A stretch of DNA of 8,759 nucleotides from assembly GCA_040758525.1 (NCBI GenBank), contig JBFLVQ010000413.1, positions 1-8,759 of the forward strand. The letters are read 5' to 3'. Positions 1 through 7,392 of the stretch are shown here, one piece after another. Numbering within the stretch: position 1 is the stretch's first letter; every line of letters starts with the position of its first letter. This DNA is from JBFLVQ01 sp040758525 (GTDB taxonomy: Bacteria > Acidobacteriota > Blastocatellia > Chloracidobacteriales > JADJPF01). The notes beneath the pieces were generated by a model. The model was not told the origin of the DNA. It made no database searches and saw only the letters and a program-made list of their open reading frames with translations. The position numbers and the translations under genes were made by a program.

Positions 1-2661
1 GCTTGGAAATATGCCGAACCAGGCATTATTTTTATTGATGAGGTGAATCGTCATAATCACCTAATGAATTCGCTAGGACCTATTTATAGTTGCAATCCTT
101 GTATAACAGGCGACACGCTGGTTTATACAAATGCTGGGCTAATCCCTGCCGCTACGCTATTTCAGGATCCCAGTAAAGCCCGTGGAGATTTCCAGGTTGT
201 TATAGATGGAAGGTTTGGACATGAGCAGGTGGCTACCACTGCTACGCCTATCTTCTGGACAGGACGTAAAGAGGTTTTCAAACTCCGCACCCGAGAAGGA
301 TATTCGCTTAGGGCAACTGCCAACCATCGGCTTATGACCCCCAAAGGATGGATGGAGTTGGGTGATTTACGTCCTGGAGACAAGATTCATATTCTTAATC
401 GCAAAGGCTGCTTTGGTATAGAAGGCACACTGGAACTAGGCCGTACATTGGGCTGGTTGGTCGGCGATGGCACACTCACCAATGGTAAGGCGGTATTATC
501 ATTTTTTGGTAGTGAGCAGGAATTGGCAACGAAGTTTGCTGGTTATGTTGATGAGTTGGTTGCGCCACTTACTGTTGGCGATCGAGGCAGTTATCCAGTC
601 GGTATTAATCCAATACCCAAACGGCAGGAGACACGTGTTCAGTCCACACGACTACATACAATCGCAGTAGCAGCAGGATTAGGACAGGGAGTCGAGAAGC
701 TACGTGTCCCTGTTTCTGTTTATAGTGGCACTGAAGAGATGCAGCGCGGCTTCCTACAAGCTCTCTTTACCGCAGATGGTACTGTGCATGTGGACTCGCT
801 CAAGGGCAATCATGTCCGCCTTACTTCAATCTCCTCAACATTGCTCGAATCGGTTCAGATGCTGCTGCTCAACTTTGGTATCGCAAGCCGAATATACCTA
901 AATCGTCGTCCTGCTGCTCAGCGCAATCTGCCAGATGGCCGAGGTGGGTATCGTGAGTATAACTGCCAAACCTATCACGAACTACAGATCTCCAAGTGCA
1001 ATATCGAAACGTTTGCTTTAGAGATCAGTTTCCTGACCAGAGAAAAACAGGAGCGACTAGAGAGTATTGTAATAGGGCGCCGGCGTCAGGCCAATAATGA
1101 ACCCTTTACGGCAATCGTAGAGAGTGTTCAGTCCGAGGGCGTAGAGGACGTTTATGATCTCACTGAGCCGCTTAGCCATTCGTTTATCGCCAATGGTATT
1201 GTTGTCCATAACTGTGGTGAGCAATTTCTCCACTCCTATAATTCCTGCAACCTTGGTTCAATTGATGTAGCAAAGTTTTGCCATGATGGTGTGATCGATT
1301 GGGAAGAGATGCGTGATGCAGTACATACGAGTGTACGCTTCCTAGATAATGTTGTTGATGCTTGCTGTTGGCCTTTACCAACCATTCAAGATATTGTGCA
1401 TCGTACCCGTCCGGTCGGTCTAGGTATTATGGGTTATGCCGATCTCTTGTTGAAGATGCGTGTACGTTATGGTTCGCAAGAGAGCCTAGATATTGCCGAG
1501 AAGGTAATGAGCTTTATACGACGGGAATCCTGGGAGGCAAGCTTCAATCTAGGAATGGAGAAGGGTGTCTTCCCTGAATTGGAGACGAACCGGGATCTCT
1601 ATGAGAAGTTCCTCTATAACGAGATTGGCATAGATCCCAAGCGTCCGCTTACACCACGCAATTATGAGACAACAACCATTGCTCCTACTGGCACGATCAG
1701 TTTGGTAGCAGAGACTTCTTCAGGTATCGAACCAAACTTCTCTTGGGCTTATGTACGCCAGGATACGCTTGGCAAGCGAGTCTACTTACATCCAATCGCT
1801 GCGGATGTACTAGGTATTGAATACGATCTCAGTGACGATGCCTCGATTGAACGTGCTGCACAAGAGGTCTATGATCGCCAATCTGAGCTACCCGACTATT
1901 TTGTGCAAGCACATGAAATTGGCGCCGAAGATCATATACGTGTGCTGGCTGCTTTCCAGAAGCATGTCGATAACTCGATCTCGAAAACCTGTAATGGTGC
2001 ATCAACTGATACCGTAGCCGATGTGGACCGGCTCTATAGGTTGGCGCGTAGCCTAAAAGTGAAGTGTGTCTCTTACTATCGTGATGGTAGTCGTGAAGGT
2101 CAGGTGCTTACTGCGTTGAAGAGTTCCGATAAGACCAAGGCTCAACCGGAAAGCCCTGCCCAAGCCTCAACTAGAACACCTGAGACAGCTTCGCCCAATG
2201 TTCCACAGACTGTTACACGAGTACAACAGTTGGAGCGTCCTAAAGAGCTAGTTGGTTATACCTGGCGTATTCCTTTTGATGGTGTCAACCTCTACGTTAC
2301 TGTGAATCATGATTATAATCGTGTGTTAGAGATCTTTGCCTCAGGACCTTTGAGCCCATCTGTAGGACTATTAGCCTCTAAGATGTTAAGAGGTGGTTTT
2401 GAAGCCGAGGAAGTAGCGCGTAGTCTTAACAAGGTCAGCGGTACACATTCGGTCTGGTTCAATCAGCGTTTATGCACTTCGCCGGAACAGGCGATTGCTG
2501 AATGTATACTTATTACTAAACGTAGGTTGGAAGGTAAGTCTGATACTTCACGCACTAAGGCTGTGGGTACTACAGGTATATGTCCAGAATGTTCAGGACA
2601 ACTGGAGCGTGCCTCCAATTGTGATACCTGTCGTGATTGTGGGTATTCGAAATGTAAGTAA
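1..2661 (+). CDS. nrdJ: Class II (adenosylcobalamin-dependent) ribonucleotide reductase, 3' part, interrupted by an intein
   Basis: This enzyme reduces ribonucleotides to deoxyribonucleotides in the cytoplasm, using a thiyl radical generated from coenzyme B12. The frame is open from base 1, so the gene starts upstream; the GTG at 43 is an internal Val codon in a conserved stretch (FIDEVNRHN). After intein removal the active-site segment reads SCNP-CGEQ. It contains the Asn, Cys and Glu of the NPCGE motif, and a second cysteine (NSCNLG) lies 11 residues after the radical Cys, the spacing I recall for Thermotoga NrdJ. Downstream are the phosphate-binding APTGTIS (about 1678-1698) and ETSSGIEPNF (about 1711-1740). 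A Pro/Thr/Ser-rich linker (about 2098-2211) leads to a TSCPD-type domain (about 2212-2530). The end is a cysteine cluster, CPEC then CDTCRDCGYSKC (2581-2655), probably zinc-binding or a redox shuttle. The cobalamin-dependent assignment rests on motif spacing and the C-terminal TSCPD/Cys architecture. Confidence 0.93.
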   Translation, partial: AWKYAEPGIIFIDEVNRHNHLMNSLGPIYSCNPCITGDTLVYTNAGLIPAATLFQDPSKARGDFQVVIDGRFGHEQVATTATPIFWTGRKEVFKLRTREGYSLRATANHRLMTPKGWMELGDLRPGDKIHILNRKGCFGIEGTLELGRTLGWLVGDGTLTNGKAVLSFFGSEQELATKFAGYVDELVAPLTVGDRGSYPVGINPIPKRQETRVQSTRLHTIAVAAGLGQGVEKLRVPVSVYSGTEEMQRGFLQALFTADGTVHVDSLKGNHVRLTSISSTLLESVQMLLLNFGIASRIYLNRRPAAQRNLPDGRGGYREYNCQTYHELQISKCNIETFALEISFLTREKQERLESIVIGRRRQANNEPFTAIVESVQSEGVEDVYDLTEPLSHSFIANGIVVHNCGEQFLHSYNSCNLGSIDVAKFCHDGVIDWEEMRDAVHTSVRFLDNVVDACCWPLPTIQDIVHRTRPVGLGIMGYADLLLKMRVRYGSQESLDIAEKVMSFIRRESWEASFNLGMEKGVFPELETNRDLYEKFLYNEIGIDPKRPLTPRNYETTTIAPTGTISLVAETSSGIEPNFSWAYVRQDTLGKRVYLHPIAADVLGIEYDLSDDASIERAAQEVYDRQSELPDYFVQAHEIGAEDHIRVLAAFQKHVDNSISKTCNGASTDTVADVDRLYRLARSLKVKCVSYYRDGSREGQVLTALKSSDKTKAQPESPAQASTRTPETASPNVPQTVTRVQQLERPKELVGYTWRIPFDGVNLYVTVNHDYNRVLEIFASGPLSPSVGLLASKMLRGGFEAEEVARSLNKVSGTHSVWFNQRLCTSPEQAIAECILITKRRLEGKSDTSRTKAVGTTGICPECSGQLERASNCDTCRDCGYSKCK
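100..1212 (+). mobile_element. In-frame intein with LAGLIDADG homing endonuclease, inserted at NP/CGE of the ribonucleotide reductase
   Basis: This is a self-splicing protein element of 371 residues. It begins with Cys1 in block A (CITGDTLVYTNAG) and has a block B TxxH (TANH, intein residues 73-76, before RLMTPKGW). It ends with SHSFIANGIVVHN, including the penultimate His and terminal Asn of block G, followed by a Cys as +1 extein residue. All residues for standard Cys1/Asn/Cys+1 splicing are present. The central region carries two dodecapeptide motifs, LGWLVGDGTL (acidic residue at intein 123) and FLQALFTADGTV (acidic residue at intein 226). Both catalytic Asp are intact, so the homing endonuclease may be active. 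A KLRVP stretch before the second motif and a following helical region fit DOD-type inteins. There is no frameshift or stop. Base composition is not visibly different from the host gene. Ends are fixed to the codon by the extein match. Confidence 0.95.
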
Positions 2662-2747
2662 AACGTTCTCTCTTTCAGGTTGAGCGTGCTAAGCAACGCT
2701 TTAGCTTTCTCACCTCTGTAACCTTGTTTCCTTAACCTAACTCTGAT

Positions 2748-2780
2748 GGGATGTGCTTAACTGTACATCCCTTTTTTCTT
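2748..2780 (+). terminator. Rho-independent terminator after the ribonucleotide reductase gene
   Basis: A perfect 7-bp stem GGGATGT (2748-2754) / ACATCCC (2765-2771) extends inward by a G-U and a C-G pair to a 6-nt loop. It is followed directly by TTTTTTCTTTT. It lies 86 bp after the stop codon and before the next plus-strand gene, so it should separate the two transcription units. Confidence 0.85.
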
Positions 2781-2790
2781 TTCCTCTTGA

Positions 2791-2801
2791 TACAATATAA
2801 T
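2791..2801 (+). promoter_or_regulatory. Possible -10 element upstream of the small lipoprotein gene
   Basis: TACAAT (2791-2796) overlaps a perfect TATAAT (2796-2801), just after the terminator and 34 bp before the ATG at 2836. No convincing -35 hexamer is found 16-18 bp upstream, where the T-tract of the terminator lies. The call therefore rests on the -10 match and on the need for a promoter after a strong terminator. Confidence 0.3.
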
Positions 2802-2835
2802 TGGTCTATCAGACTAATTATGCTAAATCCTAGTT

Positions 2836-3282
2836 ATGATAAAAAAAGCTCTAGAGATTCTAATAATATTTATCTGGTTGTTAAATAGCGCCTGTTCACC
2901 ACCAACAGCGCCGGTGGCGCCTTTGAAGAATGCCCCACCGGCTGTGACCGCTCCTACTCCAATTCAGTTAATCTTTCGCCAAGCCGACCGAGTACGTAAT
3001 CGTCTGCGCTATTTCGCAGAAGAGATTAAGATCACTTATAAGCCTGTACAACAAGCAGCGCTCTTTGATGATGTACATAAAATCGTGCATCCTGCCTGGC
3101 AAGAGATAAAGACACTTATGGTAGAACCTATGCCGCCTGATCAACAACAAGCTACCAATGAGATTGAGCAGATCTGCGCTCGTATTGATACGGCATTGGA
3201 AGAGCGTGATCTTAAGCTCTTACAATCTGCGCTACGTGACTTTAACACGGCATTTGAGCGTCTGTACAATCTCGCTCTTTAA
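2836..3282 (+). CDS. Small predicted lipoprotein of unknown function
   Basis: I do not recognise this family. The 148-aa product starts MIKK, followed by a hydrophobic core (about residues 5-17) and Cys20 in LLNSAC, which reads as a type II signal peptide. The lipobox is imperfect because -3 is Asn, though a Leu sits at -4. A Pro/Ala/Thr-rich linker (about residues 21-43) would tether the rest outside the membrane. Residues 44-148 are predicted by eye to be mainly amphipathic helix, with charged and Gln-rich stretches and no cysteine motif except C114. No enzyme signature is visible. The ATG at 2836 was chosen because it gives the complete signal peptide; no clear Shine-Dalgarno precedes it. 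The gene is probably monocistronic: it follows a terminator and converges on the next gene, with 32 bp between the two stop codons. A plain secreted protein is the alternative. Confidence 0.72.
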   Translation: MIKKALEILIIFIWLLNSACSPPTAPVAPLKNAPPAVTAPTPIQLIFRQADRVRNRLRYFAEEIKITYKPVQQAALFDDVHKIVHPAWQEIKTLMVEPMPPDQQQATNEIEQICARIDTALEERDLKLLQSALRDFNTAFERLYNLAL

Positions 3283-3302
3283 TACAACCCTCAATCCATT
3301 AT

Positions 3303-3343
3303 CAACAGAAGAATCTATTCTTCTATAGGGGTTTCTTCTGTTG
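3303..3343. repeat. Nested inverted repeat between and across convergent gene ends
   Basis: CAACAGAAGAA (3303-3313) is an exact reverse complement of TTCTTCTGTTG (3333-3343). A second partner, TTCTTCT (3318-3324), can pair with AGAAGAA (3307-3313) around a TCTA loop, so two exclusive hairpins are possible. The structure begins 21 bp after the lipoprotein stop and overlaps the last codons of the minus-strand gene. It may act as a shared transcript end or RNA-stabilising hairpin, but neither strand has a following T-run. Confidence 0.4.
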
Positions 3344-3824
3344 GTTCATCTTCACGGGTAAGTAAATATTCAACCAGCCGATTAGTCGCATCCAGCGTAG
3401 CCTTGGCAATATTATAGGTAAGGTTAGCATCATCACTAAGACAGGTGCCGGTGAGAGAAAAACGCTCTTTTTTGTAGGTAAGCTCTACCATCACAACCAA
3501 TAGATAGTTGGTGAGAGTATCTGGCTGCATCTTAGCAGCTCGTTTCAGTTCGAATTTGACAGGCATTGGTAGATATTGCAGCAGAGCATCCAAGGTGGCA
3601 AGCGCAATTGCGGTAAGATTATCCTCCTCACTGGGGGAACTTTCGCTACGTCCGCTGTATTCGCGACCTTCGCACTGCAAAATCACCATTACTTGCTGCC
3701 TGTTATCGCCTTGCGCAAAGATGTTTACTGATTGAAGAATAGGTCGTTGCACGGCTCCGCCTTTACAGAAGAGATATTTATGTAGGCCCATTGTTGTGGA
3801 TTTCTTGGCTCTCGTCAAGACCAT
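3315..3824 (-). CDS. Uncharacterised protein with two tandem copies of one alpha/beta motif
   Basis: I cannot name this 169-aa protein. It is internally duplicated. Residues 45-85 start VMVILQ and contain ATLDALLQYL; residues 111-154 start VMVELT and contain ATLDATNRLVEYLL. In both copies the interval from VMV to ATLDA is exactly 31 residues, giving a 66-residue period. Each copy looks like a beta hairpin followed by a helix. No signal peptide or membrane segment is seen. The C-terminus is acidic (EDEPTEETPIEE). The ATG at 3824 is the longest option; the ATG at 3791 (MGLHKYLFCKGG) is plausible, and neither has a good Shine-Dalgarno. The gene follows the protease/asparaginase pair on the same strand after a 120-bp gap, so it may be transcribed separately. 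The topology vaguely recalls small regulatory alpha/beta domains such as the LeuA C-terminal domain, but that is only a guess. Confidence 0.75.
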   Translation of the reverse strand: MVLTRAKKSTTMGLHKYLFCKGGAVQRPILQSVNIFAQGDNRQQVMVILQCEGREYSGRSESSPSEEDNLTAIALATLDALLQYLPMPVKFELKRAAKMQPDTLTNYLLVVMVELTYKKERFSLTGTCLSDDANLTYNIAKATLDATNRLVEYLLTREDEPTEETPIEE

Positions 3825-3944
3825 AGCGTAGAGATCACTAGCTGCTGATCAAAGATCTTTCCCTTTAGCCAGCAAGCATAGCACTCACCTACTATGGCAG
3901 TTATTGTCTCTCTATGAGCCTTACTTATTGAGCCCTACAAGAAA

Positions 3945-5069
3945 TTAGCTCTCCGGCGACTCATACAAAGAAGGGATATCGAGTAGCTTATTCTCACGTC
4001 CGTCATGTACCGCGTATTTACCGTATTGACGTTCCTTATCTACTATACGATAGCCCCATAGTGCGCCGGCGCCATATTCACCATTTTTATTAACAGCATA
4101 GAAGTTGACATTAAATTGTCTTAGCTTCTGCATATTGCCATGATAGTTATTGACAATACGTTTAAGCGCTTCCAAACAGGCTTCTGTGGGCGACTTACCT
4201 TGACGCATCAACTCAACAACAGTATGACTGCCATTAATCTTTATACACTCTTCGCCAAGACCAGTTGAGCCCGCAGCACCCACATCATTATCAACATAGA
4301 GTCCACAGCCTATTAGTGGCGAATCCCCAACTCTACCAGGAATCTTAAAAGCCAATCCACTTGTTGTCGTAGTGCCAGAGATATCGCCACGCTCATTTAT
4401 TGCTAAACAGTTGATTGTACCAGTAGGACGATTGGCAATTACACGATCCGCCAAGGCCAGTAGTTCAGCGCGATTTAGATTGTCATTCAAGTATAGGCTG
4501 GCGGTCTTATCAGGATTTGACAATCCTGGTCCCCAGCCATCCTTGTCACTCATTGCCTCTTTCCAACGTAGCCAGATGAACCGGGTCTCTTCTGTCAAAA
4601 GTTCTTCCTTCTTGAAACCATGTGCAATGGCAAAGCGTAAAGCACCCTCTCCAACCAGTAGAACATGCTCAGAACGGTCCATCACTACACGGGCTACTTT
4701 AGATGGATTCTTGATATTGCGTAATGAAGCTACGGCGCCTGCACGTCGGCTGGGACCATGCATCACACTAGCATCAAGTTCAACATCCCCCTCTTCATTA
4801 GGCAGACCACCATAGCCAACCGACATATCTTTAGGATCGTCTTCGACAATATTGACACCAGCAATTACAGCATCAAGCGTATCAGCACCACTGCGTAGCA
4901 TCTGCATCGCTTTTTCTGTCGTGCGTATACCATTAGCGCTTGAAACGACCACCGGTCGAGAACCTTTTGCTTGAGAAAAGGTTAAAGGTGAAGTCGCGCC
5001 CAAGCTTGCTGCAACAGTGGCAAATGCCCCCCCACGCACGAAATTTCGACGACTGATCTTAGTATTCAT
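3945..5069 (-). CDS. Tat-exported Ntn-type N4-(beta-N-acetylglucosaminyl)-L-asparaginase / isoaspartyl peptidase family protein
   Basis: This family hydrolyses the GlcNAc-Asn bond of glycoasparagine or related asparaginyl/isoaspartyl substrates. The 374-aa chain starts with a twin-arginine signal (SRRNFVRGG, Arg7-Arg8, then an Ala-rich stretch to about residue 34), so folded export is expected. Conserved blocks are DMSVGYGGLPNEEGDVELDAS (81-101, named by its ends D81 and S101), the putative nucleophile Thr218 in PTGTINCLAI, SGTTTTSGLAFKIPGRVGDSP (231-251, substrate-binding Arg246 and Asp249 region) and AGSTGLGEE (266-274). Autocleavage before Thr218 would create the alpha and beta chains. The residue before Thr218 is Gly rather than the Asp of well-studied flavobacterial glycosylasparaginase, more like plant-type asparaginases, so exact substrate is uncertain. 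The start lies 21 bp after the protease stop, with only a weak AAAGAAAG upstream, implying cotranscription with the protease gene. Confidence 0.88.
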   Translation of the reverse strand: MNTKISRRNFVRGGAFATVAASLGATSPLTFSQAKGSRPVVVSSANGIRTTEKAMQMLRSGADTLDAVIAGVNIVEDDPKDMSVGYGGLPNEEGDVELDASVMHGPSRRAGAVASLRNIKNPSKVARVVMDRSEHVLLVGEGALRFAIAHGFKKEELLTEETRFIWLRWKEAMSDKDGWGPGLSNPDKTASLYLNDNLNRAELLALADRVIANRPTGTINCLAINERGDISGTTTTSGLAFKIPGRVGDSPLIGCGLYVDNDVGAAGSTGLGEECIKINGSHTVVELMRQGKSPTEACLEALKRIVNNYHGNMQKLRQFNVNFYAVNKNGEYGAGALWGYRIVDKERQYGKYAVHDGRENKLLDIPSLYESPES

Positions 5070-5090
5070 GAGCGGTTTACTTTCTTTAGG

Positions 5091-7340
5091 TTAAAGAACT
5101 ATTTTATAGGCGGCGGAACGTACCCCCTCCACTTCTACGATTACCTGATTCTCCCCCTGCTTGAGTTTTAACTTCTTCATCTTCCCTGTCAGTATCAGTG
5201 TATCCCCAGTTGAAAGTAATTTCGGTTTGCGTTTGATTTTACGATCATTGATGATAATGCGGGCAGTATTTAAAAACCCGCTTCCCATAATTTCCAGTCT
5301 TTCTAAACCCTGCAAGTATTGCGCAAATTCTATACGTAGTCCTGTGCCTATATTGACCAGTGCATCACTGGTGTCAATTACTTCATTACTCATATCGGTG
5401 CGTACCCGCACACGGAAACGCGCATTTGCACTGACCAACTCGGCAAGATTGGCTTCAAAGCTACGCATACTGCGATCTAGTCCAGTCGCGATTGCCTGGA
5501 AGGTGGCGCCTCCATCTGTAGAAAGTAATAGATCCTGGCTAGTGATACTTGCTGCCAAAGATTCGCTTACACGCCAGCGGATCATAAATGGACTATTCTT
5601 TTCCAGAAACTCACCACCATTTGGCTGAATCAGAAAAAGTCCATTACTGCTACCAGGCGCGTTAGCAAAATTGCGTACAAAGTTATCACCATTGGGTGAA
5701 CCCCAACCAGTGCTTAAATCATATCCAGGCTGTGCAGGAAAGCCTTCTACACCCAGGTTGCTATTATTACCTTGAGTAATATCATTGAAAACAGCCGTCC
5801 CGCCTTGTTGTTGTGATGTACCTAGCTGATAGATACGTACATTTGCCAAACCTAATCCAGAGAGTTGGGAAAATTGGTTGGTAAGAGCAAAAATACCTGC
5901 CCAAGCCGGTGCCGAAGCACTAGTTCCACCAATTACACTTACCACACCACTCTGCACAATAAAGAAACCTGGACTACCAGGATCGGCTAGCAGTGAAACG
6001 TCTGGTACAGTGCGTGTTACTCCAGCTAAGCCGCCTATTGTTTGATAGGCTGGCCGACTATAGATTACACTGATACCTCCGCCACTGCCATTCCAAGCTC
6101 GCTCATTGTTGACAGCAGTAGCATCTCCACTATCATTAAAGCGAAGATTGAGTGAAGTCCCACCCACACTTACAGCAAATGGACTAGAAGCAAGGCCATT
6201 AACCTGTTTGCCACTGCCATCGCGACAATCATTGGCGCCGGTATCGCCTGATGAGACTAATACCGTCTGCCCCTGTGCTGCGGCTTGCTTATATAGATTG
6301 TTGAAGACAGCTTGGAACGTAGGACCTAGATCACGCTCACAAAGACCAAAACTGATACTGATAACTTTGGTATCAGGAAGATTGTTAACAAAAAACGATA
6401 ATGATTGATCGATCTCGCCATCCCTTTCTGCAATTACAACTTGTACCGTCGCCTTAGGTGCTGCTGCGCCTGATATTTGTGTATCAAGTAGTACTTCTGC
6501 CTCCTCTATACCACCACGGTTGACAATCGCACCACCAGCAGGAATTTTGATCACATTAGCAGGCGGAAGCTTAAAGGTTTCGCGAAACTTCTCAACATCA
6601 CTCATTTGGAAATCACTACGGGCAACAATCCCTATGGTCTGACCAGTACCATCAATACCATCAGCAAAGAGTGGATTAAGATTATAAGCAAGGTATAAGT
6701 CTTGTGGTCCCACTGCAACTCGGCCACCTGAGCGGAAATTTGGCGAAATATTATCCTTACGCTTGACATTGAGGGGGTGAGCTTGAGGGAAGTTGAATAG
6801 ACGTACTCCTTCGATCTGACCAGCTATTGACATAGGTACTAGCGGTGCGTCTGTATTGGCGTAGTAGCTAATACCCTCTAAAGAATATAACTGCATACGT
6901 ACACCAAAAGTCTTCTCAATCTTATATGTGGGAGCACTAAATTCTATTGCCAACCGATTGGGCCAGATACGTGTAATCTCGATATCGGCAGCACGCAGCC
7001 AATCGAGTGTCTCTTGATAAGCCTCTGCACGCGCGCCAAAGCGTGTGCCAAACTCTTGTGGTGTTAGCCAGCGGTGATAATTTGGGCTCTGAGGGTCTTG
7101 CTGCTCAAGTAGTAGCTGCTCAAGTTCTGTTTCATTACTAAGGCGGAAATGTATTGTGCCACGTACAGGCAACTGACTAGCGGCTCGACCTATTACTTGT
7201 GCATCTAATGGTATAACCTGATCCTGAACTAATGCAACTTTGCGATCATCATTACTAGTCACAGAAGTAATAAAAAAGGAGAGCGTGACCAAAGCTATCC
7301 CTAATAACACTGCTGGCAGTTGGATTCTGCCTTTACTCAT
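5091..7340 (-). CDS. Secreted S53 family (sedolisin/kumamolisin-type) serine-carboxyl protease with C-terminal Ig-like and IPT/TIG-like domains
   Basis: This is an extracytoplasmic endoprotease of a family usually active at acidic pH. The 749-aa order is: N-terminal signal or anchor (hydrophobic residues 8-28), a pro-kumamolisin activation domain (about 40-190, with the typical NYHRWLTPQEFGTRFG at 87-102), the catalytic domain (about 207-560), a PNGGE Ig-like domain (about 567-665), and an IPT/TIG-like tail (about 668-749, MGSGFLNTARIIIN). The catalytic set is complete: Glu282 and Asp286 in EVLLD, Asp366 in SSGD for the oxyanion hole, and Ser474 in GGTSASAP. The calcium site is represented by FNDITQGNN (518-526) and GYDLSTGWG (539-547). 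An AGGAG at 7349-7353 lies 8 nt before the ATG and supports this start. The enzyme should be made as an inactive zymogen and cleaved near 190-205. It is first gene of an apparent operon with the glycosylasparaginase-type enzyme. Confidence 0.94.
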   Translation of the reverse strand: MSKGRIQLPAVLLGIALVTLSFFITSVTSNDDRKVALVQDQVIPLDAQVIGRAASQLPVRGTIHFRLSNETELEQLLLEQQDPQSPNYHRWLTPQEFGTRFGARAEAYQETLDWLRAADIEITRIWPNRLAIEFSAPTYKIEKTFGVRMQLYSLEGISYYANTDAPLVPMSIAGQIEGVRLFNFPQAHPLNVKRKDNISPNFRSGGRVAVGPQDLYLAYNLNPLFADGIDGTGQTIGIVARSDFQMSDVEKFRETFKLPPANVIKIPAGGAIVNRGGIEEAEVLLDTQISGAAAPKATVQVVIAERDGEIDQSLSFFVNNLPDTKVISISFGLCERDLGPTFQAVFNNLYKQAAAQGQTVLVSSGDTGANDCRDGSGKQVNGLASSPFAVSVGGTSLNLRFNDSGDATAVNNERAWNGSGGGISVIYSRPAYQTIGGLAGVTRTVPDVSLLADPGSPGFFIVQSGVVSVIGGTSASAPAWAGIFALTNQFSQLSGLGLANVRIYQLGTSQQQGGTAVFNDITQGNNSNLGVEGFPAQPGYDLSTGWGSPNGDNFVRNFANAPGSSNGLFLIQPNGGEFLEKNSPFMIRWRVSESLAASITSQDLLLSTDGGATFQAIATGLDRSMRSFEANLAELVSANARFRVRVRTDMSNEVIDTSDALVNIGTGLRIEFAQYLQGLERLEIMGSGFLNTARIIINDRKIKRKPKLLSTGDTLILTGKMKKLKLKQGENQVIVEVEGVRSAAYKIVL

Positions 7341-7348
7341 TTGATTTA

Positions 7349-7353
7349 CTCCT
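7349..7353 (-). promoter_or_regulatory. Ribosome binding site of the S53 protease gene
   Basis: On the minus strand AGGAG is placed 8 nt upstream of the ATG at 7340. It is one of the few clear Shine-Dalgarno sequences in the window and fixes the protease start. Confidence 0.8.
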
Positions 7354-7392
7354 AACTACGGTATGAAAGGTTTTGTAAAAAGGTTTTCAAGG

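Noticed and set aside
43..45. GTG as start codon of the ribonucleotide reductase
   Set aside because: The same frame is open back to base 1 and encodes conserved enzyme residues before it (GIIFIDE), so the gene is simply truncated by the window edge.
2463..2696. Minus-strand 77-codon frame at the end of the reductase gene
   Set aside because: It overlaps the conserved TSCPD and cysteine-cluster coding region and has no start context or similarity.
2683..2700. AGCGT/ACGCT hairpin just after the reductase stop, as a terminator
   Set aside because: The stem is only 5 bp with an 8-nt loop and no proper T-run, while a far better terminator lies at 2748-2780.
3825..3944. Promoter or terminator between the asparaginase-family gene and the 169-aa gene
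   Set aside because: Only a 5-bp CATAG/CTATG repeat and a short GGCTCA direct repeat are visible; no stem followed by T-run and no acceptable -35/-10 pair on the minus strand.
4372..4815. 147-codon plus-strand frame
   Set aside because: It is antisense to the conserved core of the asparaginase-family gene; its Ser/Arg-rich translation has no domain features.
5161..5628. 155-codon plus-strand frame
   Set aside because: It lies wholly antisense to the Ig-like and TIG-like region of the S53 protease, has no recognisable motif or ribosome binding site, and has a composition expected of a reverse-frame shadow.
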